A stretch of DNA of 64,000 nucleotides, taken from Phytopseudomonas argentinensis. Its GTDB lineage: Bacteria; Pseudomonadota; Gammaproteobacteria; Pseudomonadales; Pseudomonadaceae. The stretch is from assembly GCF_900113905.1 (NCBI RefSeq), contig NZ_FORC01000001.1, positions 310,001 to 374,000 of the forward strand, written 5' to 3'. Shown here piece after piece: positions 44,860-54,283 of the stretch (its first letter is position 1; every line of letters begins with the position of its first letter). A program made the translations under genes and the position numbers. The notes under the pieces are model-generated. The model did not search any database, was not told the origin of the DNA, and saw only the letters and a list, made by a program, of their open reading frames with translations.

Positions 44860-45771
44860 ATGCAACCCGAGCAGCCTGACGAACTGGCCCTTCGCCAACG
44901 CGAACTGGCCCACCTGATTCAGCAGAAGACACCGACCGAGGGCATGCACGAGACCCTTATCGATGGTCTCGGGCTGGCCTATACCACGGCGCCCAGCCTG
45001 CCCATGCCGACCCTCTACCGGCCCTGCCTGTGCATCATCGCCCAGGGCCGCAAGGAGGTTCGCCTCGGCGCCGAGCAATACTTCTACGACCCGCTCAACT
45101 ACCTGGTGGCCTCGGTGACCCTGCCGGTCACCGGCCAGGTGATCGAGGCGACCCCGGAACAGCCTTACCTGAGCGTGCGCCTGGACATCGACCCGGCGGT
45201 GATCAGCGAACTGCTGTCCGCCGCCGGACCGATCGGCCTGCCGGCGCCTGGCGCCAAACGTGCACTGTTCGTCGACCGCCTGGACGCCTCCATGCTCGAC
45301 GCGGTGATTCGCCTGCTGCGCCTGCTCGACACGCCTCGGGACGCCGCCATGCTGGCACCGCTGGCGCTGCGCGAGATTTTCTATCGCCTGCTGCGCAGCC
45401 CCCAGGGTCAGCGCCTGCGCGAGATCGTCATGGCCGACAGCCAGAGCCACCGTATCGCCCGCGCCATCGAGTGGATCAACCGGCACTATGACAAGCCACT
45501 TCGCATCGAGGAGCTGGCCCGCGAGGTCAACCTCAGCGCCTCGACCCTGCACCACCGCTTCAAGGCCGTTACCGCCCTGAGCCCGTTGCAGTACCAGAAG
45601 CAGCTGCGCCTGCAGGAAGCGCGCCGGCTGATGTTCAGCGAGGGCCTGGAAGCGGCGTCGGCGAGTTTCCGCGTCGGTTACGAAAGCCCCTCGCAGTTCA
45701 GCCGCGAGTACAGCCGCCTGTTCGGCGCCCCGCCGCTGCGTGATATGCACCGCCTGCGCAACGCGGGTTGA
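44860..45771 (+). CDS. AraC-family regulator (AraC_N type)
   Basis: 303 residues. The N-terminal AraC_N domain (about 25-190) shows LYRPCLCIIAQGRKEV and LNYLVASVTLPVTGQV. The C-terminal helix-turn-helix pair (about 205-295) includes LRIEELAREVNLSASTLHHRFK and GYESPSQFSREYSRLFGAPP. Regulators of this subfamily usually activate adjacent oxidoreductases in response to aldehydes or aromatic compounds. The divergent SDR gene is the likely target. The start codon has no strong ribosome site but matches the family N-terminus. Confidence 0.92.
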   Translation: MQPEQPDELALRQRELAHLIQQKTPTEGMHETLIDGLGLAYTTAPSLPMPTLYRPCLCIIAQGRKEVRLGAEQYFYDPLNYLVASVTLPVTGQVIEATPEQPYLSVRLDIDPAVISELLSAAGPIGLPAPGAKRALFVDRLDASMLDAVIRLLRLLDTPRDAAMLAPLALREIFYRLLRSPQGQRLREIVMADSQSHRIARAIEWINRHYDKPLRIEELAREVNLSASTLHHRFKAVTALSPLQYQKQLRLQEARRLMFSEGLEAASASFRVGYESPSQFSREYSRLFGAPPLRDMHRLRNAG

Positions 45772-45817
45772 GCGTAAAAGGGCTGCTGCAAGGCAATAGC
45801 TGCCGTTCGCATAACGC

Positions 45818-45888
45818 GTAGGAGGGGCTTCAGCCCCGAGCTTTTTATCAGGGCGAACAAAAGAGCTCGGGGCTGAAGCCCCTCCTAC
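45818..45888. repeat. Long near-perfect inverted repeat (REPIN-like)
   Basis: GTAGGAGGGGCTTCAGCCCC onward (45818-45842) is mirrored exactly at 45864-45888, with about 21 bases between. Each arm itself contains the short palindrome GGGGCTTCAGCCCC, giving nested hairpins. A related copy lies at 35403-35467. Confidence 0.8.
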
Positions 45889-45966
45889 AAGTACTCCGTT
45901 CACCGGCTGCTACCGCTACTTTGCAGCCCCCGTCGATGAAGCCGAACGCAGCGACGAAGCCGTCTC

Positions 45967-48450
45967 TCAGAAACGCTGAGTGACGGTCGCCGTCACTGTA
46001 CGTTCCTCGCCCAGATAGCACGCCACAGCCGAGTAGCAGGACGCCACGTAGTACTCGTCGGTGAGGTTGTTGGCGGTGAGTTGCAGCGACGTTCCCTTCA
46101 AGCCAACCTGGCTCAGGTCATAACCAACCGACGCATCGAACAGCGTGTAGGACGGCACGTTGAAGTCGTTCAGCTCGCTGCCCTCGCTGTGGCCGACATA
46201 GCGCGCACCGGCACCGACGGTCAGGCCGGCCAATGCGCCATCGCTGAAGCGGTAGTCGGCCCACAGGCTGGCCATGCGCTCGGGCGTCTGCGGAGGGGTA
46301 TTGCCCTTGGCGTCCACCACGGCACTGCCAGCGTTGACGAAGTAGGACTTGCTGTAGGACACGTCGGCATAGGTGTAGCCGGCGATCACCTGCAGGTTGT
46401 CGACCGGTTTGAAACGTGCCTCCAGCTCGACGCCACGGGAGCGGATGCCGCCGACGCCCTTGTAGAAGCTGTCGGTGACCAGGCTGTTTTCCTTGGCGAA
46501 CAGGTTCTCCATCTCCAGGTTGAAGAACGACAGGGTGTAGAGGTCGTCGGTGCCCGGCGGCTGGAACTTGAGGCCGGCCTCCCATTGTTCGCCGGTGGTC
46601 GGGTCGAGGATCTGCGCACCGCTGGAGTAGTTGGAGGTCGGGTTGAACGAGGTCGAGTAGCTGACGTAGGGCGAAATGCCGTTGTCGAACGCATACAGCA
46701 CGCCGACATGGCCACTGAGCTTCTCGCCCTGGTTGTCGTCCTTGCCGCTGATCTCGTCATCGATGGACACGTCGTACCAGTCCTGGCGCACGCCGAACGA
46801 CAGATTCCAGTTGTCGATCTCGACCAGATCCTGCAGGTACAGGCCAGTCTGCTTCTGCCGGCGCAGGGCGTCGCTCACCGGAGCGATGGAGGTCAGGGGA
46901 TTGTTGCCGTAGACCGGATCGAACACGTCGATCGGGGTCACCGAGCCGGGCGGCTGCAGGATCGAGTTGTCACGCTGGTCGGCGATCTTGTTCTTCGAAT
47001 ACTGGTAGTCCAGGCCCAGCACCAGGGTATGCTGGGCAGCGCCGGTGGCGAAGTCGGCCTGCAGCATGTTGTCGACGATCCAGGCGTGCAAACGCTCCTG
47101 GCCGCCGCTGTAGCCGCGATACAGCTCGTTGCTGGTGTCGCTCACGTAGCCCGAGGCCCAGATCTGGCTGTTCGACACCCGCGCGTCCACGTAGCGGAAG
47201 TTCTGCCGCGCACTCCAGGTGTCGTTGAAGCGGTGCTCGACCTCGTAGCCGGCCATCTGCTGGGTGCGGGTGAATTCCTCCACGCCGGGATCACCCTCGA
47301 AAAAATCCTTCGCGATACGCCGCCCATCACGCTTGTGCACGGTGCCGGAGGCCGGCAGGCTGCCGTGATAGCCGCCGTTGGGATCGTCCTGCAGGTAGGC
47401 GTAGAGGGTCATGAAGGTGTCTTCACTGAGGTTCAGCGCCAGGCTGGGCATCAGCGCATAGCGCGTCTCGGTGACGTGATCGGCCTGGGCATCGGCATCC
47501 TTGGCCAGGCCGACGAGGCGGTAGGCGATGTTCTCGTTCAAAGGGCCGGTGACATCGAACCCCAATGACTTGCGGGCGTTGTTGCCATAGGACAGGTCCA
47601 CCCGGCCGGACGGGGTGAATTCCGGTCGCTTGGTGCTGATGGCCGCCAGGCCGCCGGGGTTGCTGCGACCGTACAGCACCGAAGACGGCCCTTTGAGGAT
47701 GTCGATGCGCTCGATGAAGTACGGGTCGATCTGCAGGCTGCTGTAGGAGCCGGGATCACCCATGGACTTCAGGCCGTCGATGGTGATGTTGTCCACCGAG
47801 CCGTCGTTGATGCCGCGAATCGCCAGGTAGTCGTAGCGGTGGGTGTTGCCGTAGGGGTTGCTCAGCACGCCCGGGCTGTAGCGCATGGCATCGGCAGCGC
47901 TGAGCGCCCCCTGGCGCTCGATCTGCTCACGGGTTACCACCGAAACGCTCTGCGCGGTTTTCGCCAGCGCCTTGCTGGTCTTGGTCGACACGCTGCTGTG
48001 GGTGGCGTTGTAACCGTCCATGCTGCCCAGTGCGTTACCCAGGGCGCGCACGTCGGTGCTCTCCAGCTCCAGCGACGCGCTGCCGGCCTGCGCGGCGGCC
48101 TGCAGCGAGTAGCCGCCGTGGCCATCGGCAACGGCCTGCAGGCCGCTGCCCTGCAGCAGCCGTGCGAAGCCTTCGTCGACCCCCGCCTCGCCCTGCAGAC
48201 CCGGGCTCTGCTTGCCGGCGGTCAATCGTCCATCGACCGACAGCAGCACGCCCGCCTCCGCCGCGAAACGGCTCAGCGCGTCCGACAGCGAGCCTGCCGG
48301 AATCTGATAGCTGCGCGCCGCCTGCTGGTGGCTACCGGTATCAATAGCCTGGGCCTGTGCCAGAAGCGGTGAGCAGGCGGCCAGGGCCAGGGTGGCCAGG
48401 CGGATCGAGCGGCGCAGATCAAGGGGCGAGAAGCGGAGCGGTGACGACAT
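45967..48450 (-). CDS. TonB-dependent siderophore receptor with STN signalling domain
   Basis: 827 residues. A signal peptide of about 35 residues is followed by an STN domain (about 42-120, YQIPAGSLSDALSRFAAEAG), a TonB-box region near SVSVVTREQI, a plug (about 160-290) and a 22-strand barrel ending in TVTATVTQRF. Two cysteines close to the C-terminus (ASCYSAVACYLGEER) are typical of FhuA/FoxA/FiuA-like hydroxamate receptors. The STN domain signals to the FecR-like anti-sigma factor encoded upstream. The ATG at 48450 gives a proper signal peptide; the frame continues upstream without one. Ferric hydroxamate as ligand is inference. Confidence 0.92.
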   Translation of the reverse strand: MSSPLRFSPLDLRRSIRLATLALAACSPLLAQAQAIDTGSHQQAARSYQIPAGSLSDALSRFAAEAGVLLSVDGRLTAGKQSPGLQGEAGVDEGFARLLQGSGLQAVADGHGGYSLQAAAQAGSASLELESTDVRALGNALGSMDGYNATHSSVSTKTSKALAKTAQSVSVVTREQIERQGALSAADAMRYSPGVLSNPYGNTHRYDYLAIRGINDGSVDNITIDGLKSMGDPGSYSSLQIDPYFIERIDILKGPSSVLYGRSNPGGLAAISTKRPEFTPSGRVDLSYGNNARKSLGFDVTGPLNENIAYRLVGLAKDADAQADHVTETRYALMPSLALNLSEDTFMTLYAYLQDDPNGGYHGSLPASGTVHKRDGRRIAKDFFEGDPGVEEFTRTQQMAGYEVEHRFNDTWSARQNFRYVDARVSNSQIWASGYVSDTSNELYRGYSGGQERLHAWIVDNMLQADFATGAAQHTLVLGLDYQYSKNKIADQRDNSILQPPGSVTPIDVFDPVYGNNPLTSIAPVSDALRRQKQTGLYLQDLVEIDNWNLSFGVRQDWYDVSIDDEISGKDDNQGEKLSGHVGVLYAFDNGISPYVSYSTSFNPTSNYSSGAQILDPTTGEQWEAGLKFQPPGTDDLYTLSFFNLEMENLFAKENSLVTDSFYKGVGGIRSRGVELEARFKPVDNLQVIAGYTYADVSYSKSYFVNAGSAVVDAKGNTPPQTPERMASLWADYRFSDGALAGLTVGAGARYVGHSEGSELNDFNVPSYTLFDASVGYDLSQVGLKGTSLQLTANNLTDEYYVASCYSAVACYLGEERTVTATVTQRF

Positions 48451-48564
48451 GCAGAAGTCCTCGAGACATCGCCCGCGCAGGGTGCGCAAGGGCCGGATGC
48501 ATGGAGGCCAGGCGAGATCGTAAAAGGGGAACCGCCTGCGCAAGAATATTTCACCGGCAGGCTG

Positions 48565-49512
48565 TCAGCCTGCCAGTGGCTCCACCGTCACCCACCACGG
48601 CAGGCGTCGGTTGATGCGGATCGGCAGGCTGCCTGCCAGGGCCTGGAGAATGCGCTCGGGGTCGCCCAACGGATAGGCGCCGACCAGACGCAGGTCGGCC
48701 ACCCGCGGATCGCAGCCCAGGTAACCCGGCAGGTAATCGGCTAGCTCCGCGATGAAATCCCCCAGGGGCCGGTCATTGGCCAACAATACGCCGCGACTCC
48801 AGGCCTGGCGCGCCGGATCCGCCGGCGCGCTGGCGGAGATGCCGTCAGTACCGAAGCGCACCTGATGGCCGGCCTGCAACACCTGACCGGCGCGCCCGCT
48901 CGAGGGCTCGATACGCACCGCCCCCGCGAAGACGCTGAGCTGGCTGGAGCCATCGCCCTCGCGCACGCTGAACCGCGTGCCCAGGGCCTGCAGCCGCCCG
49001 TGCCGGGTATCGAGCAGCAGGGGCCGCGGATCAGCTGCCGTGTCGATCAATACCTCGCCCTGCAGCAGCCGCAGCAATCGCGTCGAAGCGCTGTAGTCGA
49101 TATCCACTGCAGTGCGGCTGCCTAGCCAGAGATGGCTGCCATCAGCCAGGCGCACATCGCGGATTTGCCCGGTACCGGTGCGTTCACTGGCCAGCCATGC
49201 CCGCAACGGCCTGCCCTGCCCGGCGGCGGCCAGCAACCCTGCCCCTCCCAGCACGGCGAACAGCCCGAGCACCTGGCGCCGGCTGCGCCCTGAATGGCGC
49301 AAGGCCTGCGCCGCGGCGCGGCGATGGGTAGCGGCCGGCAGCCTGGCGAACTGGCTGCTGATCGCCTCGACCCGCTGCCAGGCCGCCGCATGCTCGGGGC
49401 GCGCCGCCAGCCACTGCTGCCAGGCCTGGCGCTGCTGGTCGCTGACCGGCGGATCGGCGAGCACCGCAAACCACTCGGCAGCCTGTTGCAGGTGAGCATG
49501 CTCAGGCGCCAT
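48565..49512 (-). CDS. fecR: FecR-family anti-sigma regulator
   Basis: 315 residues. The cytoplasmic N-terminus (DUF4880-like, about 8-50, AAEWFAVLADPPVSDQQR) precedes one membrane segment (about 80-98, VLGLFAVLGGAGLLAAAG) and a periplasmic FecR domain (DVRLADGSHLWLGSRTAVDI and LLDTRHGRLQALGTRFSVRE). It transmits the receptor's STN signal across the inner membrane to the sigma factor. The stop of the sigma gene is 3 bases upstream of its ATG. The receptor starts 114 bases downstream. Confidence 0.94.
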   Translation of the reverse strand: MAPEHAHLQQAAEWFAVLADPPVSDQQRQAWQQWLAARPEHAAAWQRVEAISSQFARLPAATHRRAAAQALRHSGRSRRQVLGLFAVLGGAGLLAAAGQGRPLRAWLASERTGTGQIRDVRLADGSHLWLGSRTAVDIDYSASTRLLRLLQGEVLIDTAADPRPLLLDTRHGRLQALGTRFSVREGDGSSQLSVFAGAVRIEPSSGRAGQVLQAGHQVRFGTDGISASAPADPARQAWSRGVLLANDRPLGDFIAELADYLPGYLGCDPRVADLRLVGAYPLGDPERILQALAGSLPIRINRRLPWWVTVEPLAG

Positions 49513-49515
49513 GGC

Positions 49516-50034
49516 TCAACCCTCGGCCAGCAGCAGGCATTGCAGCATGGCCTGGGCCATGTACTTCTTGACCATGCGCTCGGACACCTGCAGGCGTGTG
49601 GCAATCGCCGCGTAGGTCAGGCCATCTAGCTGCGACAGCAGAAACGCCTCGCGCACCTTGGCCGGTAGGCGCAGCAGCATGGCATCGATGGCCAGCAGGG
49701 TTTCGATGATCAGCTCGGTGGTTTCCGGTGACGCCGCACAGGGCTCCGGTTGCAGGGCCAGGGCTTCGAGATAGGCACGCTCGATCGCCTGGCGGCGCCA
49801 GTGATTGACCAGCAGCGAATGGGCGATGGTCGACAGGTAGGCACGTGGCTCGCGCAACGAAGGCAGCTCGCGCTGTTTGCTCAGGAGCCGAACAAAGGTG
49901 TCCTGGGCCAGATCGGCAGCATTCTCGGCACAACCCAGGCGCTTGCGCAGCCAGCCGTTCAGCCAACCGCTGTGCTCACGGTACAGCTGCTGCAGGGACT
50001 GCTGGGAGGAAACAAGCGACATCGAGCGCACCAT
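49516..50034 (-). CDS. fecI: FecI-type ECF sigma factor
   Basis: 172 residues with sigma region 2 (about 15-80, LYREHSGWLNGWLRKRLGC, then AADLAQDTFVRLL) and region 4 (about 110-165, LRLPAKVREAFLLSQLDGLT, then VSERMVKKYMAQAM). It directs transcription of iron-uptake genes when the receptor is occupied. Possible starts are ATG 50034 and ATG 50022, neither with a strong ribosome site; 50034 is used. A Fur-box-like sequence lies 20-38 bases upstream. It is co-transcribed with fecR. Confidence 0.93.
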   Translation of the reverse strand: MVRSMSLVSSQQSLQQLYREHSGWLNGWLRKRLGCAENAADLAQDTFVRLLSKQRELPSLREPRAYLSTIAHSLLVNHWRRQAIERAYLEALALQPEPCAASPETTELIIETLLAIDAMLLRLPAKVREAFLLSQLDGLTYAAIATRLQVSERMVKKYMAQAMLQCLLLAEG

Positions 50035-50053
50035 CACCGCACCTGGGAAAGGC

Positions 50054-50072
50054 AGTAATGGTAATGCTTCTC
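50054..50072. promoter_or_regulatory. Candidate Fur box upstream of fecI
   Basis: AGTAATGGTAATGCTTCTC matches 13 of 19 positions of the Fur consensus GATAATGATAATCATTATC (counted by eye) and lies 20-38 bases upstream of the fecI start. Iron-repressed expression of this unit is what the family predicts. Confidence 0.6.
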
Positions 50073-50176
50073 AAAAGCAAATTATAGAGATTCGTAGCCT
50101 GTGGGTTACCGACAACGATGTGCCCAAAGAAACCAGGACGCCTTTGCGGATCTTGCGGTGCAGGCCGCCAATCGGC

Positions 50177-50776
50177 CTACAGGTTGATCGGCCGCCGACC
50201 GGCCAGGGCATGGGCCAGGGTGCCGCCATCCACCAGCTCCAGTTCGCCACCAAGCGGCATGCCATGGGCGATACGCGAGGCGATCATGCCCTTGTTGGCC
50301 AGCAACTGGGCGATGTAGTGGGCAGTGGCTTCGCCCTCCACGGTCGGGTTGGTGGCCAGGATCACCTCACTGAACTGCCCGGCCTCGATGCGCGCCAGCA
50401 GTTCGGGAATGCCGATGGCCTCCGGCCCCAGGCCATCGAGGGGCGACAGGTGACCCTTGAGCACGAAATAGCGGCCGCGAAAGCCGGTGTGTTCCACGGC
50501 GTACACATCCATCGGACCTTCCACCACACAGAGCAGGCTGTCGTCGCGGCGCGGGTCTTCGCAAATCTGGCAAAGCTCGCTTTCGCTCAGGCTGCGACAT
50601 GATTTGCAGTAGCCCACCCCCTCCATGGCCTGGCTCAACGCCTGGGCCAGCCGTTGAGCACCATTGCGGTCGCGCTCGAGCAGTTGCAGCGCCATGCGCT
50701 GGGCGGTCTTCTGGCCGACACCGGGCAGGATGCGCAGCGAATCGATCAGTTGGCGGATCAAGGGGCTGAAGCTCAT
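50177..50776 (-). CDS. recR: Recombination mediator protein RecR
   Basis: 199 residues, the standard length. N-terminal helix-hairpin-helix ([18 protein letters not shown]), zinc finger with C57, C60, C69 and C72, Toprim domain ([14 protein letters not shown] and [16 protein letters not shown]). With RecO and RecF it loads RecA at gaps. The ATG at 50776 is the conserved start; the open frame extends 33 codons upstream without similarity. It is the last gene of the dnaX-ybaB-recR group but is separated from ybaB by 192 bases that contain a repeat. Confidence 0.97.
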   Translation of the reverse strand: MSFSPLIRQLIDSLRILPGVGQKTAQRMALQLLERDRNGAQRLAQALSQAMEGVGYCKSCRSLSESELCQICEDPRRDDSLLCVVEGPMDVYAVEHTGFRGRYFVLKGHLSPLDGLGPEAIGIPELLARIEAGQFSEVILATNPTVEGEATAHYIAQLLANKGMIASRIAHGMPLGGELELVDGGTLAHALAGRRPINL

Positions 50777-50831
50777 GGTGCGAGTGCTCGAAGAGGGTAA
50801 AGCGGAAAGTGTACGGTGAAACGCCGATACA

Positions 50832-50901
50832 GGCCGTAGGATGAATCGAACCGAGGGTGATACCCGATCAACCAACGATGGGTTGCACCCATCCTACGGC
50901 C
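50832..50901. repeat. REP-like inverted repeat between ybaB and recR
   Basis: GGCCGTAGGATG (50832-50843) pairs with CATCCTACGGCC (50890-50901), and an additional half copy CATCCTACGG follows at about 50907. The interior GATGGGTTGCACCCATC resembles the units at 18602 and 18799. It lies inside what is normally a dnaX-ybaB-recR operon. Confidence 0.75.
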
Positions 50902-50968
50902 CGACGCATCCTACGGGGCGGACCATACCCCTATCGCGGGCATGGCCCACTCCCACATGGAAGCGACC

Positions 50969-51295
50969 TTAGAACGGCATCTTGAAGCCGGGGGGCAATT
51001 GCATGCCGGCGGTCATGCCGGACATCTTGTCCTGGCTGTTGGCTTCGATCTTGCGCACGGCGTCGTTGACGGCGGCAGCGATCAGGTCTTCGAGGATTTC
51101 CTTGTCTTCCTGCATCAGGCTGTCGTCGAGGCTGACGCGCTTGACGTCATGGCGACCGGTCATCACCACGCTGACCAGCCCGGCACCGGATTGCCCGGTC
51201 ACCTCGGCGTTGGCCAACTCTTCCTGCATCTTCTGCATTTTTTCCTGCATCTGCTGCGCCTGCTTCATCAGGCCGGCCATGCCACCTTTCATCAT
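50969..51295 (-). CDS. ybaB: YbaB/EbfC nucleoid-associated protein
   Basis: 108 residues. The N-terminal methionine/glutamine-rich helix ([18 protein letters not shown]), the central sheet ([20 protein letters not shown]) and the C-terminal tail ([15 protein letters not shown]) are the YbaB hallmarks. It forms a tweezer-like dimer binding DNA. It lies 17 bases after dnaX in the usual order. Two adjacent ATGs (51295 and 51292) are possible starts. Confidence 0.96.
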   Translation of the reverse strand: MMKGGMAGLMKQAQQMQEKMQKMQEELANAEVTGQSGAGLVSVVMTGRHDVKRVSLDDSLMQEDKEILEDLIAAAVNDAVRKIEANSQDKMSGMTAGMQLPPGFKMPF

Positions 51296-51312
51296 GATGT
51301 TGTCCTCGGTAG

Positions 51313-53367
51313 TCAGGGATTAACGATGTTATCGACAGGTTCGATACTGCCCGCGCGCACGGAGGCGGCGAACTGGGAAATCAATTGCTGCACCAGCGGA
51401 TCGTTGTGGATCGACGCCTCGGCTTCGCGCTGGCGATTGGCACGCTTGCGAGCGGCGGCCTGGGCTGGCGTTTCCTGCTCTGGCTTGATCAGTTCGATGT
51501 CCAGCTGCATCTCGCGGCCGTGGTAGGCATTGAGCGCATCGTTCAGGCGCCGCTGCTGGGTCGCGTTGAACAGTGCACTGTGCCCGGGATCCAGGTGCAA
51601 GAGCCACTTATCGCCTTCGGCAGCGATCAGCGTGCAGTTGGCTGCGATGCTGCCGGTCATGCCGCTCAGGCCCAGTTTGGGAAACAGCTCGAGCCACTCG
51701 GCGGCCAGGCCGGTGGCCGGCATCGCCGCCGGCTCGGGTTCGGGTTCGGCCTGCGGCTGATCGCCTCCGAGCACATCGGCGAAATCGTAATCCAGGTTGT
51801 CGGCATCCATGGTCACGTAGTCGTAGTCGCCGGGTGGCGGCTCGTCATCGCTGTCAGGTGGATTCAGGTCGCTGGTATCGATCACCGGCACGTCGGCCAA
51901 CTCGGGAACCGGCAGCTCGGTGGAATGCTCGGGCTGTGCTTCCACAGCGGCCGGCGTTTGCGGCGCTGGCTGCGCGGCAACCGGCTCTGGGGCTGGCGCA
52001 GCTGCCTCGCTGACCGATGGGGCGGGCGCGGCGGCTTCGACTGGCGCCTCTTCCCAGGGCGGGGTAACCGCCGGCACCGCGGCAACGGGCGCAGATGCCG
52101 GCTGCTCGGCAGGCGCCACGACGGCGGCCGGCTGGCTCGGACTGACAGGCGCCTGGGGCGCGGTATTGATGACGGGCGCTGACGCAGCCGGCGCTGCGTC
52201 GGCCACCGGTGTTGGCCGGGGATCAGCCTTGGCCTGGCTGATCCCCAGTGGCTTTAGCGCCACCTTCGGGGCATCGCCCTCGCCGGCCGGCCGGAACGCC
52301 AGCATGCGCAGCAGCACCATCTCGAAACCGCTGCGCGGATCCGGCGCCAACGGCAGGTCGCGACGGCCGATCAGGCCCATCTGGTAATAGAACTGCACGT
52401 CTTCGGCCGGCAGCGCCTGGGCCAGACCGAGCACCCGCTCGCGGTCGCCCTGGCCGTTGTCCACCGCATCCGGCAGCGCCTGGGCGATGGCCACGCGGTG
52501 CAGCACGTTGAGCATTTCGGCCAGCACGCCGCTCCAGTCCGGGCCCTGCTCGGCGAGCTGGCGTACCGCCTCGATCACGCCACGGGCATCGCCTTCGATC
52601 AGCGCGTGCAACACGCCATACACCTGGCCATGGTCAAGGGTGCCAAGCATGGAGCGCACGTCGGCAGCCAGCACCTTGCCTTCACCAAAGGCGATGGCCT
52701 GATCGGTCAGGCTCATGGCATCGCGCATCGAACCATCGGCAGCGCGGCCGAGCAGCCACAGGGCATCGTCCTCGAAGGGGATGTTCTCGGCGCCCAGCAC
52801 GTGGCTCAGGTGCTCGACCACCCGCTCCGGCGGCATGTTCTTCAGGGAGAACTGCAGGCAGCGCGACAGCACGGTGACCGGCAGCTTCTGCGGGTCGGTG
52901 GTGGCGAGCAGGAATTTCACATGGGGCGGCGGCTCTTCCAGGGTCTTCAACAGGGCGTTGAAGGAACTGGTGGAGAGCATGTGCACTTCGTCGATCAGGT
53001 AGACCTTGAAGCGTCCACGGCTCGGCGAGTACTGCACGTTGTCGAGCAGTTCGCGGGTGTCTTCGACCTTGGTACGGCTGGCGGCATCGACTTCGATGAG
53101 GTCGACGAAACGGCCTTCATCGATCTCCCGGCACACCGAGCAGGTGCCGCAGGGCGTGGAGCTGATACCGGTCTCGCAGTTCAGGCACTTGGCGATGATC
53201 CGCGCGATTGTGGTCTTGCCCACCCCGCGAGTACCGGTAAACAGGTAGGCATGGTGCAGGCGCTGGCTGTCGAGTGCGTTGATCAGCGCTTTCAGCACAT
53301 GGGTCTGCCCAACCATCTCGCGAAACGAACGCGGGCGCCATTTGCGTGCAAGAACCTGATAACTCAT
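51313..53367 (-). CDS. dnaX: DNA polymerase III tau/gamma subunit DnaX
   Basis: 684 residues. AAA+ clamp-loader domain I-II (1-240) has Walker A GTRGVGKT at 45-52, zinc-site cysteines C64, C73, C76, C79 and Walker [10 protein letters not shown]. Domain III runs to about 370. A long Ala/Pro/Glu-rich linker (about 370-545) is followed by the C-terminal tau domain (about 550-684), which contacts DnaB and the polymerase alpha subunit. I see no A-rich slippery heptamer like that of E. coli, so this frame should yield full-length tau. ybaB follows 17 bases downstream. Confidence 0.97.
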   Translation of the reverse strand: MSYQVLARKWRPRSFREMVGQTHVLKALINALDSQRLHHAYLFTGTRGVGKTTIARIIAKCLNCETGISSTPCGTCSVCREIDEGRFVDLIEVDAASRTKVEDTRELLDNVQYSPSRGRFKVYLIDEVHMLSTSSFNALLKTLEEPPPHVKFLLATTDPQKLPVTVLSRCLQFSLKNMPPERVVEHLSHVLGAENIPFEDDALWLLGRAADGSMRDAMSLTDQAIAFGEGKVLAADVRSMLGTLDHGQVYGVLHALIEGDARGVIEAVRQLAEQGPDWSGVLAEMLNVLHRVAIAQALPDAVDNGQGDRERVLGLAQALPAEDVQFYYQMGLIGRRDLPLAPDPRSGFEMVLLRMLAFRPAGEGDAPKVALKPLGISQAKADPRPTPVADAAPAASAPVINTAPQAPVSPSQPAAVVAPAEQPASAPVAAVPAVTPPWEEAPVEAAAPAPSVSEAAAPAPEPVAAQPAPQTPAAVEAQPEHSTELPVPELADVPVIDTSDLNPPDSDDEPPPGDYDYVTMDADNLDYDFADVLGGDQPQAEPEPEPAAMPATGLAAEWLELFPKLGLSGMTGSIAANCTLIAAEGDKWLLHLDPGHSALFNATQQRRLNDALNAYHGREMQLDIELIKPEQETPAQAAARKRANRQREAEASIHNDPLVQQLISQFAASVRAGSIEPVDNIVNP

Positions 53368-53949
53368 TGAAAACCGTCGCCAGAGGAAAGCAAAAGAGCG
53401 CTAATGCTAGCTCAAATCGGCCACCCAGTGCGACGCCGATCGGCGGCTATAAAAAGATGAAATCGGGGCTGGCTAATTTTTATACAGCCGCGTATAGTTC
53501 GCCCTGTTCGTACCACGCTGCAAGTCATCCGGCCGTATGGCCTTCTTGATGGTTTCCTGGCAATCGGCATCCAATCGATGCACGCATCCCTGCCAAGACC
53601 CCCTCCGCTGACTGATCTGGCCGTCTCGCTCACGCGCTGAACTCGCCAGTCTTCCGAAGTACAGACCCGCTCCAGCAAGCCGTTGAACAACTAGCTGCGT
53701 TGCCATTGCTGCGTTGAAGCCAGCTTCGAATGCTCATTTACAGCTCGTAAATTGCGCCTCTCGCCTGTCTTCGCCTTGCATTGGCTACCTCGCCCAGGCG
53801 CTCAACAGCCGCTGGTTCCACCTACATATAGGTGGAACTTAAAAGCGCGCAGCTCGCTCCGATAACCAATCCCGTTGGCATAAGCCCGCGACCGGAGCCC
53901 TTTATTTATGGCGCGATCATGCGCCTGCAGTATCAGGAAACACCCGATT
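53368..53949. other. Long intergenic region upstream of dnaX with repeat-like sequence
   Basis: About 580 bases without a convincing gene. The dnaX promoter must lie in its left part. From about 53680 to 53815 there is a dense stretch (CTGCGTTGCCATTGCTGCG, CTTCGCCTTGCATTGGCTAC) that reads like a dispersed non-coding repeat. A perfect palindrome GTTCCACCTA-CATA-TAGGTGGAAC occupies 53815-53838. Small open frames at 53412-53706 on the - strand have atypical composition and no recognisable product. I looked for 4.5S RNA and tRNA signatures and found none. Confidence 0.55.
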
Positions 53950-54171
53950 ATGAATACCAGTCAACAAATCCAAAACGCTATCCACACCCTGTCCAACGCT
54001 TTCGCACCGCTGGCCTGCCATATTCTGGCGCCTCGCAAGGGCAGCTTCAGCTTCACCGTGGTGGACCACACCGGTGTCGCGCAGCACACCCAGCGCCTCT
54101 ACCCTGGCCAGTACAGCGCCGACTCGCTGCCCAAGGTTATCGAACGCACTCGCCAGGCCCTGCTTCGCTAA
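53950..54171 (+). CDS. Small uncharacterised protein
   Basis: 73 residues starting MNTSQQIQNAIHTLSNAFAP, with a beta-rich middle (GSFSFTVVDHTGVAQHTQRL) and a helical end. No signal peptide or membrane helix is seen, and no domain is recognised. The ATG at 53950 is preferred over an in-frame start 14 codons upstream. It may form a unit with the 54284 gene, 112 bases downstream. Confidence 0.7.
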   Translation: MNTSQQIQNAIHTLSNAFAPLACHILAPRKGSFSFTVVDHTGVAQHTQRLYPGQYSADSLPKVIERTRQALLR

Positions 54172-54283
54172 ACAGGCAAGAACTGCGAATTTCATCACTA
54201 TCAGGGAGCGAAATAGCGGCCATCGTCGAACTAAATGATTTCCAGTTACTCTTAGGTGTTCCTACTTCAACTGGAGTTCGTCA

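Noticed and set aside
50820..50850. A GGTTCGATTC string on the - strand resembling a tRNA T-arm
   Set aside because: No acceptor or anticodon stems can be drawn around it. It belongs to the REP-like inverted repeat between ybaB and recR.
51313..53367. Programmed frameshift in dnaX
   Set aside because: No A-rich slippery heptamer followed by a hairpin is visible near the linker, so I do not claim a gamma form.
53368..53949. 4.5S RNA (ffs) or a tRNA upstream of dnaX
   Set aside because: I searched by eye on both strands for the conserved GGTCAGGTCCGGAAGGAAGC-type core and for tRNA arms and found neither.
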